From: a virus
Virus record (IMG/VR): IMGVR_UViG_3300028129_000005
Coordinates: 62,001-126,000 of that record
DNA length: 64,000 nucleotides
Strand: one strand, 5' to 3'
In this document: positions 46,533-53,820 of the stretch, piece after piece
Position numbering within the stretch: position 1 is the stretch's first letter
Layout of the letters: each line of letters begins with the position of its first letter
Program-made: the position numbers and the translations under genes
Notes under the pieces: model-generated
Databases searched by the model: none
What the model was told of the DNA's origin: nothing
The model's input: the letters and a program-made list of their open reading frames with translations, nothing else

Positions 46533-47458
46533 GAATAATAGTAACTGGTGGATTTGGATTTATAGGATCTGAATTTGTAAACACGATTGGTAGAAAAAAC
46601 CCAACAGCAGAAATTGTAGTAGTTGATAAAATGACTTATGCTGCAAATCCAAATAACATTAAAACTAAAGTAACATTAATTCAGAAAGATATTTGCGAAG
46701 TAACAGTAGAAGATCTAGGAGAATATGATTTCCTTGTTCACTTCGCAGCTGAGAGTCATGTAGATAATTCTATTAAAGACGGAAGACCTTTCGTTAGAAC
46801 AAACGTTGAAGGAACGTTCAATCTTTTAGAGTGTGCTAGACAAAACCCTAATCTTAGAAAATTTATTCATATTTCTACAGATGAAGTTTACGGCGACATG
46901 GACGACATTAGTAAGGACGTAGTAGCGGATGAAGAATTTCCGCTAGTAGCTTCTTCTTATTATTCGGCGACTAAAGCATCATCAGACATGCTAGTCCTTT
47001 CAGCTAACAGAACATTTGATCTTCCATATATTATTACCAGAACATGTAACAATTATGGTGCTCATCAACATAAAGAAAAATTTATCCCAACTATCATGCG
47101 CTCTATTAAAGAAGGAAAGAAAATTCCTGTTTATGGAGATGGAAAGCAAGTTAGAGAATGGATGGACGTAACAGACAACACTTTAGTTATTTATAACTTA
47201 ATGATGTCAGACCGAATTAACGAAGTATTTAATATTGGTTCAGAGGAAAGATACACTAATTTAGAAGTTATTGAAATGATAGGAAACATCATGGGCAAAA
47301 CTCCTGAATTTGAATTTGTAGCAGACCGTCTAGGACATGATAGAAGATACGCACTTAATAGCTCAAAGGTAAATGCTATTTTAGGAGAAATGATCCCTTT
47401 ATCCTTTGAAGAATTTTTAAAAGAAGAAACATTTAAACTACTAGAAACTCAATTATGA
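46529..47458 (+). CDS. rmlB: dTDP-glucose 4,6-dehydratase-like NAD-dependent SDR
   Basis: 309 residues. Extended SDR features are: N-terminal Gly motif (VTGGFGFIGSEF), H-F-A-A-E-S-H-V-D-N, the S-T-D-E-V-Y-G-D segment with catalytic Asp-Glu, YSATKASSD (Tyr-x3-Lys), and R-T-C-N-N-Y-G-x-x-Q. This combination is characteristic of RmlB, which converts dTDP-glucose to dTDP-4-keto-6-deoxyglucose. A related UDP- or GDP-sugar dehydratase is the alternative. It overlaps genes on both sides by four bases. Together with the cytidylyltransferase and downstream glycosyltransferase it suggests synthesis and transfer of a modified sugar. Confidence 0.8.
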   Translation: MRIIVTGGFGFIGSEFVNTIGRKNPTAEIVVVDKMTYAANPNNIKTKVTLIQKDICEVTVEDLGEYDFLVHFAAESHVDNSIKDGRPFVRTNVEGTFNLLECARQNPNLRKFIHISTDEVYGDMDDISKDVVADEEFPLVASSYYSATKASSDMLVLSANRTFDLPYIITRTCNNYGAHQHKEKFIPTIMRSIKEGKKIPVYGDGKQVREWMDVTDNTLVIYNLMMSDRINEVFNIGSEERYTNLEVIEMIGNIMGKTPEFEFVADRLGHDRRYALNSSKVNAILGEMIPLSFEEFLKEETFKLLETQL

Positions 47459-47670
47459 ATAAGAAATTAATCGAAATGCTAAGAGCTAGTGCCTTAGCTG
47501 AAAAATCAAAAGCACTTTTATCTTTAGATCTTTTAGGAAATAAAGGATCTGGTATTGGAGATCACTCAACTGGTGATTTCTATAAAAATGCAGAAGAAGC
47601 TTTATCAATGTTAGTTGACGCTGATGATAAGTTAGAAGCACTTGACAAGTATTTTCCAGAAGATTTGTAA
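47455..47670 (+). CDS. Small helical protein, unknown
   Basis: 71 residues, helical at both ends (KLIEMLRASALAEKSKALLS and EEALSMLVDADDKLEALDKY) with a Gly-rich linker. It overlaps the dehydratase stop by four bases and is the last gene before a strong terminator. Not recognised. Confidence 0.5.
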   Translation: MNKKLIEMLRASALAEKSKALLSLDLLGNKGSGIGDHSTGDFYKNAEEALSMLVDADDKLEALDKYFPEDL

Positions 47671-47699
47671 AACATTGCACTTTTTTTGAAAAAAAGCAG

Positions 47700-47728
47700 C
47701 CCGAGATTTTTTTATCTCGGGTTTTTTT
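47700..47728 (+). terminator. Intrinsic terminator after the sugar-metabolism operon
   Basis: A perfect 8-bp stem CCCGAGAT / ATCTCGGG with a TTTTTT loop is followed by seven T residues. Confidence 0.9.
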
Positions 47729-47737
47729 GTTATATTA

Positions 47738-47750
47738 GTATAGTAATTAA
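47738..47750 (+). promoter_or_regulatory. Candidate promoter element GTATAGTAATTAA
   Basis: Located ten bases after a strong terminator and 15 bases before the next ATG. It resembles the elements at 48,893, 50,757 and 55,785. Confidence 0.35.
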
Positions 47751-47765
47751 TAAACAAAGCAATAA

Positions 47766-48707
47766 ATGAAAAGATATTCGAAAGGAATTAAAACCAACGA
47801 CCACACATTAACAGATGTATTTTCAGCCTATGAATGTAATAGAGAAACTCAATTCGTAGAAGCCTTTTTTGGCAAAGAAGAAATGAACACTGTAATCGAA
47901 GCATGTGGTTTATCCAGCATTGAAGATATAGACAGAAAATTAGAAACACCTATCACAATTGGAATGGCAACCAAAAGAGCTGATCTTACGTTTGAAGACG
48001 AAGGACAGATGTATTATTTTGAAGTGATGAGTCAATCTCAAAAGGGTAAATGGGACAATGATCACCATGAACAGTTCTATCTTAAATCCAATAGACTTAA
48101 ACAGGATTACGAACAAGTATATTCATTTGCAATTGCGTTTAAAGAATTCGATGCACCCTATCTTAATGAATTTTCTAAGATGGAAGATTCTTATGCTATA
48201 CATCTAAGGTTCAATGATCAAGGTTATTTTGCAGATGTATATGGAATAGAAGAAAAGAAGGAAAAGGTTTCAGTTAAACTCGCTTCGCTTGAAGAGCTTG
48301 GTTTAAAATGGATGAAAGTCGCTTCATCTGAAATGGGATTCAAAAATAGAAAAGAATTACCACACCGCAGTAGATACCTTTATATTGGAAAGGCTTATAC
48401 TGGTTCTAGATTGGGTATAGAATGGGTTATTAATCAAAAGAACCATGACCTTGGAATTAAAATATCAGGATATTTAGTTAAAGATCATGGACTTACTAGA
48501 ATCATAGATGAAACAGGAAAGATAATTGATAGTATAAAATCTAAAGTTCCAGGTTTTGAATTCGTAAAAGAAAGCACAGGTGCAAATGATAAAACAATTT
48601 CATTTAAATTTGATAACACTGATTTCTCAGAAGAAAATGTAAAGCTGCTAAAGGATATCACAGTTGCTTTCGCCGAAGAATTAGGAATAGAAAACTTACT
48701 AAAATAA
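47766..48707 (+). CDS. Unknown protein, possible degenerate PD-(D/E)xK nuclease fold
   Basis: 313 residues. An N-terminal domain has R-A-D-L-T-F followed by M-Y-Y-F-E-V-M-S-Q, the Asp/Glu arrangement of restriction-endonuclease-like folds but with Met in place of the usual lysine position. A conserved-looking Q-K-G-K-W-D-N-D-H-H-E-Q segment follows. The C-terminal half (YLYIGKAYTGSRLGIEWVIN) resembles DUF4268-like domains. It may be an inactive nuclease, a DNA-binding protein, or an active variant using a different lysine. It is the first gene after a terminator. Confidence in function is low. Confidence 0.5.
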   Translation: MKRYSKGIKTNDHTLTDVFSAYECNRETQFVEAFFGKEEMNTVIEACGLSSIEDIDRKLETPITIGMATKRADLTFEDEGQMYYFEVMSQSQKGKWDNDHHEQFYLKSNRLKQDYEQVYSFAIAFKEFDAPYLNEFSKMEDSYAIHLRFNDQGYFADVYGIEEKKEKVSVKLASLEELGLKWMKVASSEMGFKNRKELPHRSRYLYIGKAYTGSRLGIEWVINQKNHDLGIKISGYLVKDHGLTRIIDETGKIIDSIKSKVPGFEFVKESTGANDKTISFKFDNTDFSEENVKLLKDITVAFAEELGIENLLK

Positions 48708-48714
48708 AACAAAG

Positions 48715-48891
48715 ATGAGCAAAGAAGACGTAAAGGTATTGGTTAATCTACTAACCAATGCAGCAGATGAAATTAAGTATGCAAACATGGACCACGAAAC
48801 ACAATTCGCGTATAACGAAGGAATTGAAGATCTAATAATTCTAGTAGAATCAAAATTAGAAAAATTAGCCGTAAACAAAACGCATATATAG
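48715..48891 (+). CDS. Small acidic protein, unknown (58 aa)
   Basis: An ATG at 48,715 seven bases after the previous stop opens a 58-codon frame ending in TAG at 48,889. The product (MSKEDVKVLVNLLTNAADEI, then EGIEDLIILVESKLEKLA) is helical and acidic. It fills an otherwise empty gap on the coding strand with normal codon use for this genome. No family is recognised. Confidence 0.5.
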   Translation: MSKEDVKVLVNLLTNAADEIKYANMDHETQFAYNEGIEDLIILVESKLEKLAVNKTHI

Positions 48892-48892
48892 A

Positions 48893-48905
48893 GTATAATA
48901 ATTAA
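48893..48905 (+). promoter_or_regulatory. Candidate promoter element GTATAATAATTAA
   Basis: Lies in the short gap before the DUF6378-like gene and matches the GTA(T/G)AATAAT pattern seen at other operon starts. Confidence 0.3.
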
Positions 48906-48915
48906 ACACATTCTT

Positions 48916-49182
48916 ATGAAAAGTATCTTAGAAGAAGCAAACGAAATTGTAAACAACAGGAGTGAAGAAGCGGATCGTAATTACGGTCCTTTTTCAGAAG
49001 GCATGGACAGAGCTGCCCTAATATTTAAAGGTATGACAGGCCATGATGTAAGTGGCGCTGATATGTTTAAAGCATTAGTTGCTCTTAAGTTTTCAAGAGA
49101 AAGTTACAATCATAAAAGAGATAATCTCTTAGATGCAGTAGCATACATTCAAGGTTTAGATAATTACGAAAACGGAAAATAA
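48916..49182 (+). CDS. DUF6378-like phage protein
   Basis: 88 residues. The layout I-L-E-E-A-x-E-I-V-N-N-R ... Y-G-P-F ... G-M-T-G-H-D-V-S-G-A-D-M-F-K-A-L-V-A-L-K-F-S-R-E ... K-R-D-N-L-L-D-A-V-A-Y matches the small phage family I know as DUF6378, whose role is not established. It is common in tailed phages near nucleotide-metabolism genes. The next gene starts directly after its stop. A candidate promoter element lies just upstream. Confidence 0.6.
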   Translation: MKSILEEANEIVNNRSEEADRNYGPFSEGMDRAALIFKGMTGHDVSGADMFKALVALKFSRESYNHKRDNLLDAVAYIQGLDNYENGK

Positions 49183-49536
49183 ATGAAAGTACAGGTAAGA
49201 AGAACCGAGTATCGATATATTGCCGAAGCAACTCCTATCGTAACATTAGACACTGAAAAATTCCCTAATTATAAAGGAGCAACCGAAGAAGAATTCGTTC
49301 AATACTTAGCAGAAAACTATTGGGAGCTGGAAGGAATGGACGAATTAGTAGGAACTGATATCGGGGTAAATGACGAAGAAACACATAACGCATTAGGAGA
49401 TTTAGTCTATTCCGAAATGGACGTATATTCTGATTCATCTGAAAAAGGATATGAAGGAGAAATACAAATAGGAGAAGAAGACCAATCATACAGAAAACAT
49501 GGAGGATTTAACATAAAACACGGATCACAAATATGA
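49183..49536 (+). CDS. Acidic protein of unknown function
   Basis: 117 residues, strongly acidic (many Glu and Asp), mixed alpha/beta. It starts immediately after the previous stop and overlaps the glycosyltransferase gene by four bases (ATGA). The N-terminal strand (VQVRRTEYRYIAEATPIV) is basic and the rest acidic. No motif is recognised. Coupling to the glycosyltransferase may indicate a related role, but this is position only. Confidence 0.5.
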   Translation: MKVQVRRTEYRYIAEATPIVTLDTEKFPNYKGATEEEFVQYLAENYWELEGMDELVGTDIGVNDEETHNALGDLVYSEMDVYSDSSEKGYEGEIQIGEEDQSYRKHGGFNIKHGSQI

Positions 49537-50756
49537 AAATAGCATTAGTATTAGCAAAAGGAGTTGAAGGTTGTGGACTCACAAGACACACAATCGAATT
49601 TTATAATTGGCTTATAAAAGAAGGCCATGATGCCACGATTTATGCAGCGGTAGAAAAGAAATGGCCTCGCCATAAAACTACAGATATTGTTTGCACTGAA
49701 TTTAAAAGAAAGGATATTCCTAATATCGCTAAAGAACTTGAAAAAAGTGATGTAGTATATTACACATCGTATCCGCATAAATCAGTAGGAGATGAATTCA
49801 ACGAAGATTTTATTGAGCACTGTATTTATGGTTTAGAAAATCCTATTAAAATAGGAAACTGCTTAGATCATAACACTGCAAACTTAGCAAAGAATTATAA
49901 GTATTGGGAAATCATGAAATCAATGGACGCTATGTTCAACTATTCTGCAAGATCTAATTTTGCAAATAAATTAAGAGAACATGCACCTGATACTCCATTA
50001 ATCGAAATGAATCTTAATCCTTATGACTATGATGCATGGTCTAATATTGTGGTTCCAGTTGAAGAACAAGAAAGAAGAACTACATACTTTGGAAGATTTG
50101 CTGGATTTAAAGATCCTTTTAGAATGTTCGATATTATGGAACTATTGAAAGGTAATAATTTCGTAACAGAATGTAGAGGAGTTGAAAGATCTATTGGAGC
50201 TCTTCCTATGTTTTTACAAGAAGATAGAAAAACTCTAAGAGAAGATATCTTTGAAGTTCATGAAATCAAAAACCCTGTTACATATCCACAAGTCGAAGAC
50301 AGAATGTATATGTATGGGCCTTATAATTTAGCAGAAGGAATGGCAGAACTTGGAAAATCAATGTTCGGTGCAGAATTCTTTAACTTACCAGAAAGACTCT
50401 ATGGTTCAATGATTGAATATGCAATGTGTGAGGTTATTGCAGCGGGAACTATACCACTATTTGACAAACACTGGGGAACTCACGTTATTCACAGAACAGA
50501 AGGAGTTCCTTTCATAGAACTTGAAGATTTTGCAATCTTCGTAGACAAAGAAGATATTGCAGCTTCTATTCCACAGATTTTAGAATTAGCAAACAATAAC
50601 GAAAGAAGAGAAGAGTTTAGAAAAAACTCTTTAAGATTAGCTAAATTACACAACGCGCCAGAAGTTGTTAACAATGATCTCTTTGAAGCTATTAACAATG
50701 TTAATAAAAGATCAGTAGAAAAACCAGTAGAATTAAAAACAGATTCATTATTTTAA
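49533..50756 (+). CDS. agt: Glycosyltransferase homologous to T4 DNA alpha-glucosyltransferase
   Basis: 407 residues, close to T4 Agt (400). The N-terminus MKIALVLAKGVEGCGLTRHT aligns with the T4 Agt start, including A-[KR]-G-[VL]-E-G-C-G-[VL]-T. A G-R-F-A-G-F-K-D-P-F-R-M-F-D segment corresponds to T4 G-R-T-T-T-W-K-G-F-Y-Q-M-F-D, and A-A-G-T-I-P-L-F to T4 G-A-C-G-T-I-P-V-F. T4 Agt transfers glucose from UDP-glucose to 5-hydroxymethylcytosine in DNA. This suggests glycosylated DNA here, though the acceptor base and sugar are unknown and no hydroxymethylase lies in the window. Confidence 0.8.
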   Translation: MKIALVLAKGVEGCGLTRHTIEFYNWLIKEGHDATIYAAVEKKWPRHKTTDIVCTEFKRKDIPNIAKELEKSDVVYYTSYPHKSVGDEFNEDFIEHCIYGLENPIKIGNCLDHNTANLAKNYKYWEIMKSMDAMFNYSARSNFANKLREHAPDTPLIEMNLNPYDYDAWSNIVVPVEEQERRTTYFGRFAGFKDPFRMFDIMELLKGNNFVTECRGVERSIGALPMFLQEDRKTLREDIFEVHEIKNPVTYPQVEDRMYMYGPYNLAEGMAELGKSMFGAEFFNLPERLYGSMIEYAMCEVIAAGTIPLFDKHWGTHVIHRTEGVPFIELEDFAIFVDKEDIAASIPQILELANNNERREEFRKNSLRLAKLHNAPEVVNNDLFEAINNVNKRSVEKPVELKTDSLF

Positions 50757-50768
50757 GTAGAATAATAA
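50757..50768 (+). promoter_or_regulatory. Candidate promoter element GTAGAATAATAA
   Basis: Identical in 12 bases to the element at 55,785. It lies 24 bases upstream of the dUTPase start, at the head of the dUTPase/polymerase operon. Confidence 0.4.
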
Positions 50769-50792
50769 GTAACATTAAAAAGTAGCGAAAAA

Positions 50793-51260
50793 ATGGCAAA
50801 CATTGACAACGAATGTAAAGATCTAGAAGTAAAAGATTTTTACGACCAATCAACAACACACTTAGCAGATATCATGGAAAACCAAAAGAAGATGCAAGAG
50901 CAGACTTATGGTTTTAACTTTGATAATATGACAATCCGAGAAATTATGGATTTCTGGCACTGTAACACACATGCAGTAGTTGACGAAATTCATGAAATGA
51001 CAGATGCTCTAGGCGGTATTAAAGACGGAAGTGGTAATGCAGTATGGAAATACTGGAAAAAAGACTTCACTAAGTATGATAAGTTAAAAATTTCTGACAT
51101 GTCCGAAGGCGACAAAAAAGAATTGTATATGGAATGGGTAGACATTCTACACTTCTTTATTAATTACGCCGCTTCAATTGGGCTAGATGCTAAAACAGCA
51201 TACAACTACTACTTCGCAAAAGCAGAAGAGAATGTTAACCGTCAGAAAAATAACTATTAA
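50793..51260 (+). CDS. dut: dUTPase, all-alpha NTP pyrophosphatase type
   Basis: 155 residues, helical. Metal-binding pairs of the dimeric dUTPase / MazG-like superfamily are visible: E-I-H-E (Glu65, Glu68) and E-W-V-D (Glu114, Asp117), followed by I-L-H-F-F-I-N-Y and a C-terminal Y-Y-F-A-K-A-E-E-N-V-N-R-Q-K motif. The enzyme hydrolyses dUTP to dUMP, keeping uracil out of DNA and feeding dTMP synthesis. It overlaps the polymerase gene by one base (TAATG). An activity on a modified dNTP is possible given the agt homologue. Confidence 0.75.
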   Translation: MANIDNECKDLEVKDFYDQSTTHLADIMENQKKMQEQTYGFNFDNMTIREIMDFWHCNTHAVVDEIHEMTDALGGIKDGSGNAVWKYWKKDFTKYDKLKISDMSEGDKKELYMEWVDILHFFINYAASIGLDAKTAYNYYFAKAEENVNRQKNNY

Positions 51261-52657
51261 TGATATTAGATATTGAACAGAGAGACAGGGATGTTATCAT
51301 CTCTTACTACGACACCGAAGGTAAAGTAGCATTTAAACAATATCCAATTTCACAGTATCAGAACTGGTATGTATGTAATGATAATGATAAAGGCAGAAGT
51401 CTAGATCATAAAAACTGGGATGGCAGATCAGTCAAACTAGGAAGTGCAAGAAGATATAATAAGTTTTCTTTAACTTATTTCTTAGATTCATTACCCGCAA
51501 AGGATAAAGAAGAAATCTTTGCATACAATATGCCTAAAACATACTTCGTCGATATTGAAACTGAAATCGTAGATGGCTTTCCAAAAGCTGAAGAAGCTAA
51601 AAGTAGAATCCTATCATTTTCCATAATTACACCAGAACATAAAGCTATTGTATTAGGATTGGAAGATATGGATTCTAAAAGCATCCAAAAAATTGAAGAC
51701 GATACTAATAAGTATTTCAAAGACTTTGATCAGGATTGGGAATTCAAATATCAGAAATTCGAGTCAGAATATGACATGGTCTATACGTTCTTAATGAAGT
51801 TCCTACCTAAGTTTCCAATGATGACAGGCTGGAACTTTATTAATTATGATTGGCAATATATTGTAAACAGATGTAAAAGATTACAAATTGATATTGCTGA
51901 AGTTTCTATGACACAATCTTTGGATAGAAATGACAGCAGACCCTTACATATTGGAATCTTAGATTACATGCAATTATATGATAAGTATGATAGAAGTGTA
52001 AAGGTAAAAGAATCTAATGCACTTGATTATGTCTCAGGTCAAGTTCTTAATGTTAACAAGATTAAATTTACAGGATCTCTACAGGATTTATATAGGGATG
52101 ATTTTGTAAAATACATTTACTACAATGTAGTCGATTCCGTATTGGTTTATTATATAGATCAAAAGTTGAAATCGATGGAAGTTCTTTTAACCTTGGCAAA
52201 CATCACAAAGATGCCTCTATATAAAGCAGCATCGCCAGTGGCAGTTACAGAATCTCTGATTGCACGAAAATTATCAGAAGAAGGTAAACGAATTGGATCT
52301 GAAAAGAAGGAAGACAGTGAAAAGAATGCACAATATGCCGGTGCTTATGTAAAAGAACCCATTACTGGATATTATGCAGGTGTAAGTGCATTTGACTTTG
52401 CATCACTATATCCTTCTATAATGAGACAATTTAATATTTCACCTGACGCCTTTGTTGAAAAGGTAGCAAAGCATGAAGTCGCTGAGCGAAGAAAGGATAA
52501 AGAAGTAATCGTTTGTGAAAACGGAGTAGTCTATAAACAAGAGACTTCAATGTTAAAGAAAATTCTAGGAGATTTATATGATCAGCGTAAAGATTATAAA
52601 CAAACCTCATACGAATATTTCACTAAAGCCGACAGACTTAAAAAAAGATTAAGATAA
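51260..52657 (+). CDS. 43A: DNA polymerase family B, N-terminal half (exonuclease and palm motif A)
   Basis: 465 residues of a gp43-type polymerase. Exo I is F-V-D-I-E-T-E (Asp98, Glu100), Exo II is G-W-N-F-I-N-Y-D (Asp197), and Exo III has Y-N-V-V-D-S-V-L. Polymerase motif A (FDFASLYPSIMRQF) supplies catalytic Asp379. The frame ends after the first finger helix (KADRLKKRLR) at a normal TAA. Motifs B and C are missing here and lie in the gene at 56,577. With both parts the length is 864, close to T4 gp43 (898). The two products must assemble to make an active enzyme. A terminator follows. Confidence 0.9.
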   Translation: MILDIEQRDRDVIISYYDTEGKVAFKQYPISQYQNWYVCNDNDKGRSLDHKNWDGRSVKLGSARRYNKFSLTYFLDSLPAKDKEEIFAYNMPKTYFVDIETEIVDGFPKAEEAKSRILSFSIITPEHKAIVLGLEDMDSKSIQKIEDDTNKYFKDFDQDWEFKYQKFESEYDMVYTFLMKFLPKFPMMTGWNFINYDWQYIVNRCKRLQIDIAEVSMTQSLDRNDSRPLHIGILDYMQLYDKYDRSVKVKESNALDYVSGQVLNVNKIKFTGSLQDLYRDDFVKYIYYNVVDSVLVYYIDQKLKSMEVLLTLANITKMPLYKAASPVAVTESLIARKLSEEGKRIGSEKKEDSEKNAQYAGAYVKEPITGYYAGVSAFDFASLYPSIMRQFNISPDAFVEKVAKHEVAERRKDKEVIVCENGVVYKQETSMLKKILGDLYDQRKDYKQTSYEYFTKADRLKKRLR

Positions 52658-52710
52658 TCTTTTTGTCTCGAGAGGCAGTCCATTATTCTACATGAATATA
52701 TAGACTACTA

Positions 52711-52741
52711 ACGAGACCAATCTGTTACCAGTTGGTCTTTT
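52711..52741 (+). terminator. Intrinsic terminator between the polymerase N-half and nrdB
   Basis: AGACCAA-T-CTG pairs with CAG-TTGGTCT around a TTAC loop, with one bulged T, followed by a short T run. It separates the first polymerase gene from nrdB. Confidence 0.65.
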
Positions 52742-52785
52742 GTAGACTTTAGGAACTAGTTAAAAAATTTAAGAAAACATAATTT

Positions 52786-53793
52786 ATGAAACCATCAATA
52801 TTTAAAGAAAGAATAGAATACAAACCGTTTGAATATCCAGTATATTATACTGAAGGATGGTTAAAACAAGCACAGGCGTTTTGGTTACATACCGAAATTT
52901 CAATGCAAGGCGATGTCAAGGATTGGAATGAAACACTTACAGATTCTGAAAAGAATTTAGTTGGAAATATTCTTTTGGGGTTTGCACAAACTGAATGTGC
53001 AGTTTCAGATTATTGGACAGGGATGGTTACTGATTGGTTTCCTAAATGGGAAATCAAACACATGGCAATGTTGTTTGGTTCTCAAGAAACTATTCATGCA
53101 ACCGCTTACTCTTATTTAAATGAAACATTAGGCCTTGAAGATTTTGAAGCATTCTTACATGAACCAACAACAGCAGAAAGATTCGATTATTTAATGAATA
53201 CAGAAGCAGAATATACTCATGAAGACCTTTTGAAAAATCCAACAGCTAGGAAGGATGTTGCTAGATCTTTAGCAATATTCAGTGCATTTGGAGAAGGAGT
53301 TGCATTATACTCTTCATTCGCCGTTCTTTATTCTTTTCAAATGAGAAATAAACTTAAGGGAATCGGACAACAAATGAAGTGGTCAGTTAGGGATGAATCT
53401 CTTCATTCAAAAATGGGTTGTCAATTATTTAACCACATGTGCGAAGAATATACTGATCTTAGAGATTCAGTTCAATCTCAAGTAGAAGAAGCAGCTAAGT
53501 TAATGGTTGAAATGGAAATGAAGTTTATTGATAAGATGTTTGAAATGGGAGATTTAGAAAATCTTAAGAAAGAAGATCTTAAAGAATTTATTAAGAAAAG
53601 AGCTAATGAAAAATTAGCAGAAATAGGATATCAATCTATCTTTGAATACAATGAAGAAAGTGCTTCAGAATTAGATTGGTTCTATCACTTAACAGGTGGA
53701 CATACACATACGGATTTCTTTGCAGTAAGACCTACTGATTATTCTAAAGCAGGCGAAGATGAAAACTGGGATGAAGACGATTTGTTTTCATAA
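52786..53793 (+). CDS. nrdB: Ribonucleotide reductase class I small subunit
   Basis: 335 residues. Metal-ligand and radical motifs are present: S-Q-E-T-I-H-A-T-A-Y gives Glu, His and the radical Tyr; E-G-V-A-L-Y gives a further Glu; R-D-E-S-L-H gives Glu and His. The first ligand, 31 residues before the E of E-T-I-H, is Glu (in F-A-Q-T-E) where class Ia proteins have Asp. The subunit generates the radical used by NrdA to reduce ribonucleotides. It precedes nrdA by 27 bases, the reverse of the T4 order. Both lie between the two halves of the polymerase gene. Confidence 0.9.
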   Translation: MKPSIFKERIEYKPFEYPVYYTEGWLKQAQAFWLHTEISMQGDVKDWNETLTDSEKNLVGNILLGFAQTECAVSDYWTGMVTDWFPKWEIKHMAMLFGSQETIHATAYSYLNETLGLEDFEAFLHEPTTAERFDYLMNTEAEYTHEDLLKNPTARKDVARSLAIFSAFGEGVALYSSFAVLYSFQMRNKLKGIGQQMKWSVRDESLHSKMGCQLFNHMCEEYTDLRDSVQSQVEEAAKLMVEMEMKFIDKMFEMGDLENLKKEDLKEFIKKRANEKLAEIGYQSIFEYNEESASELDWFYHLTGGHTHTDFFAVRPTDYSKAGEDENWDEDDLFS

Positions 53794-53820
53794 CAAATCA
53801 ATAATTCTAATATAAAATAT

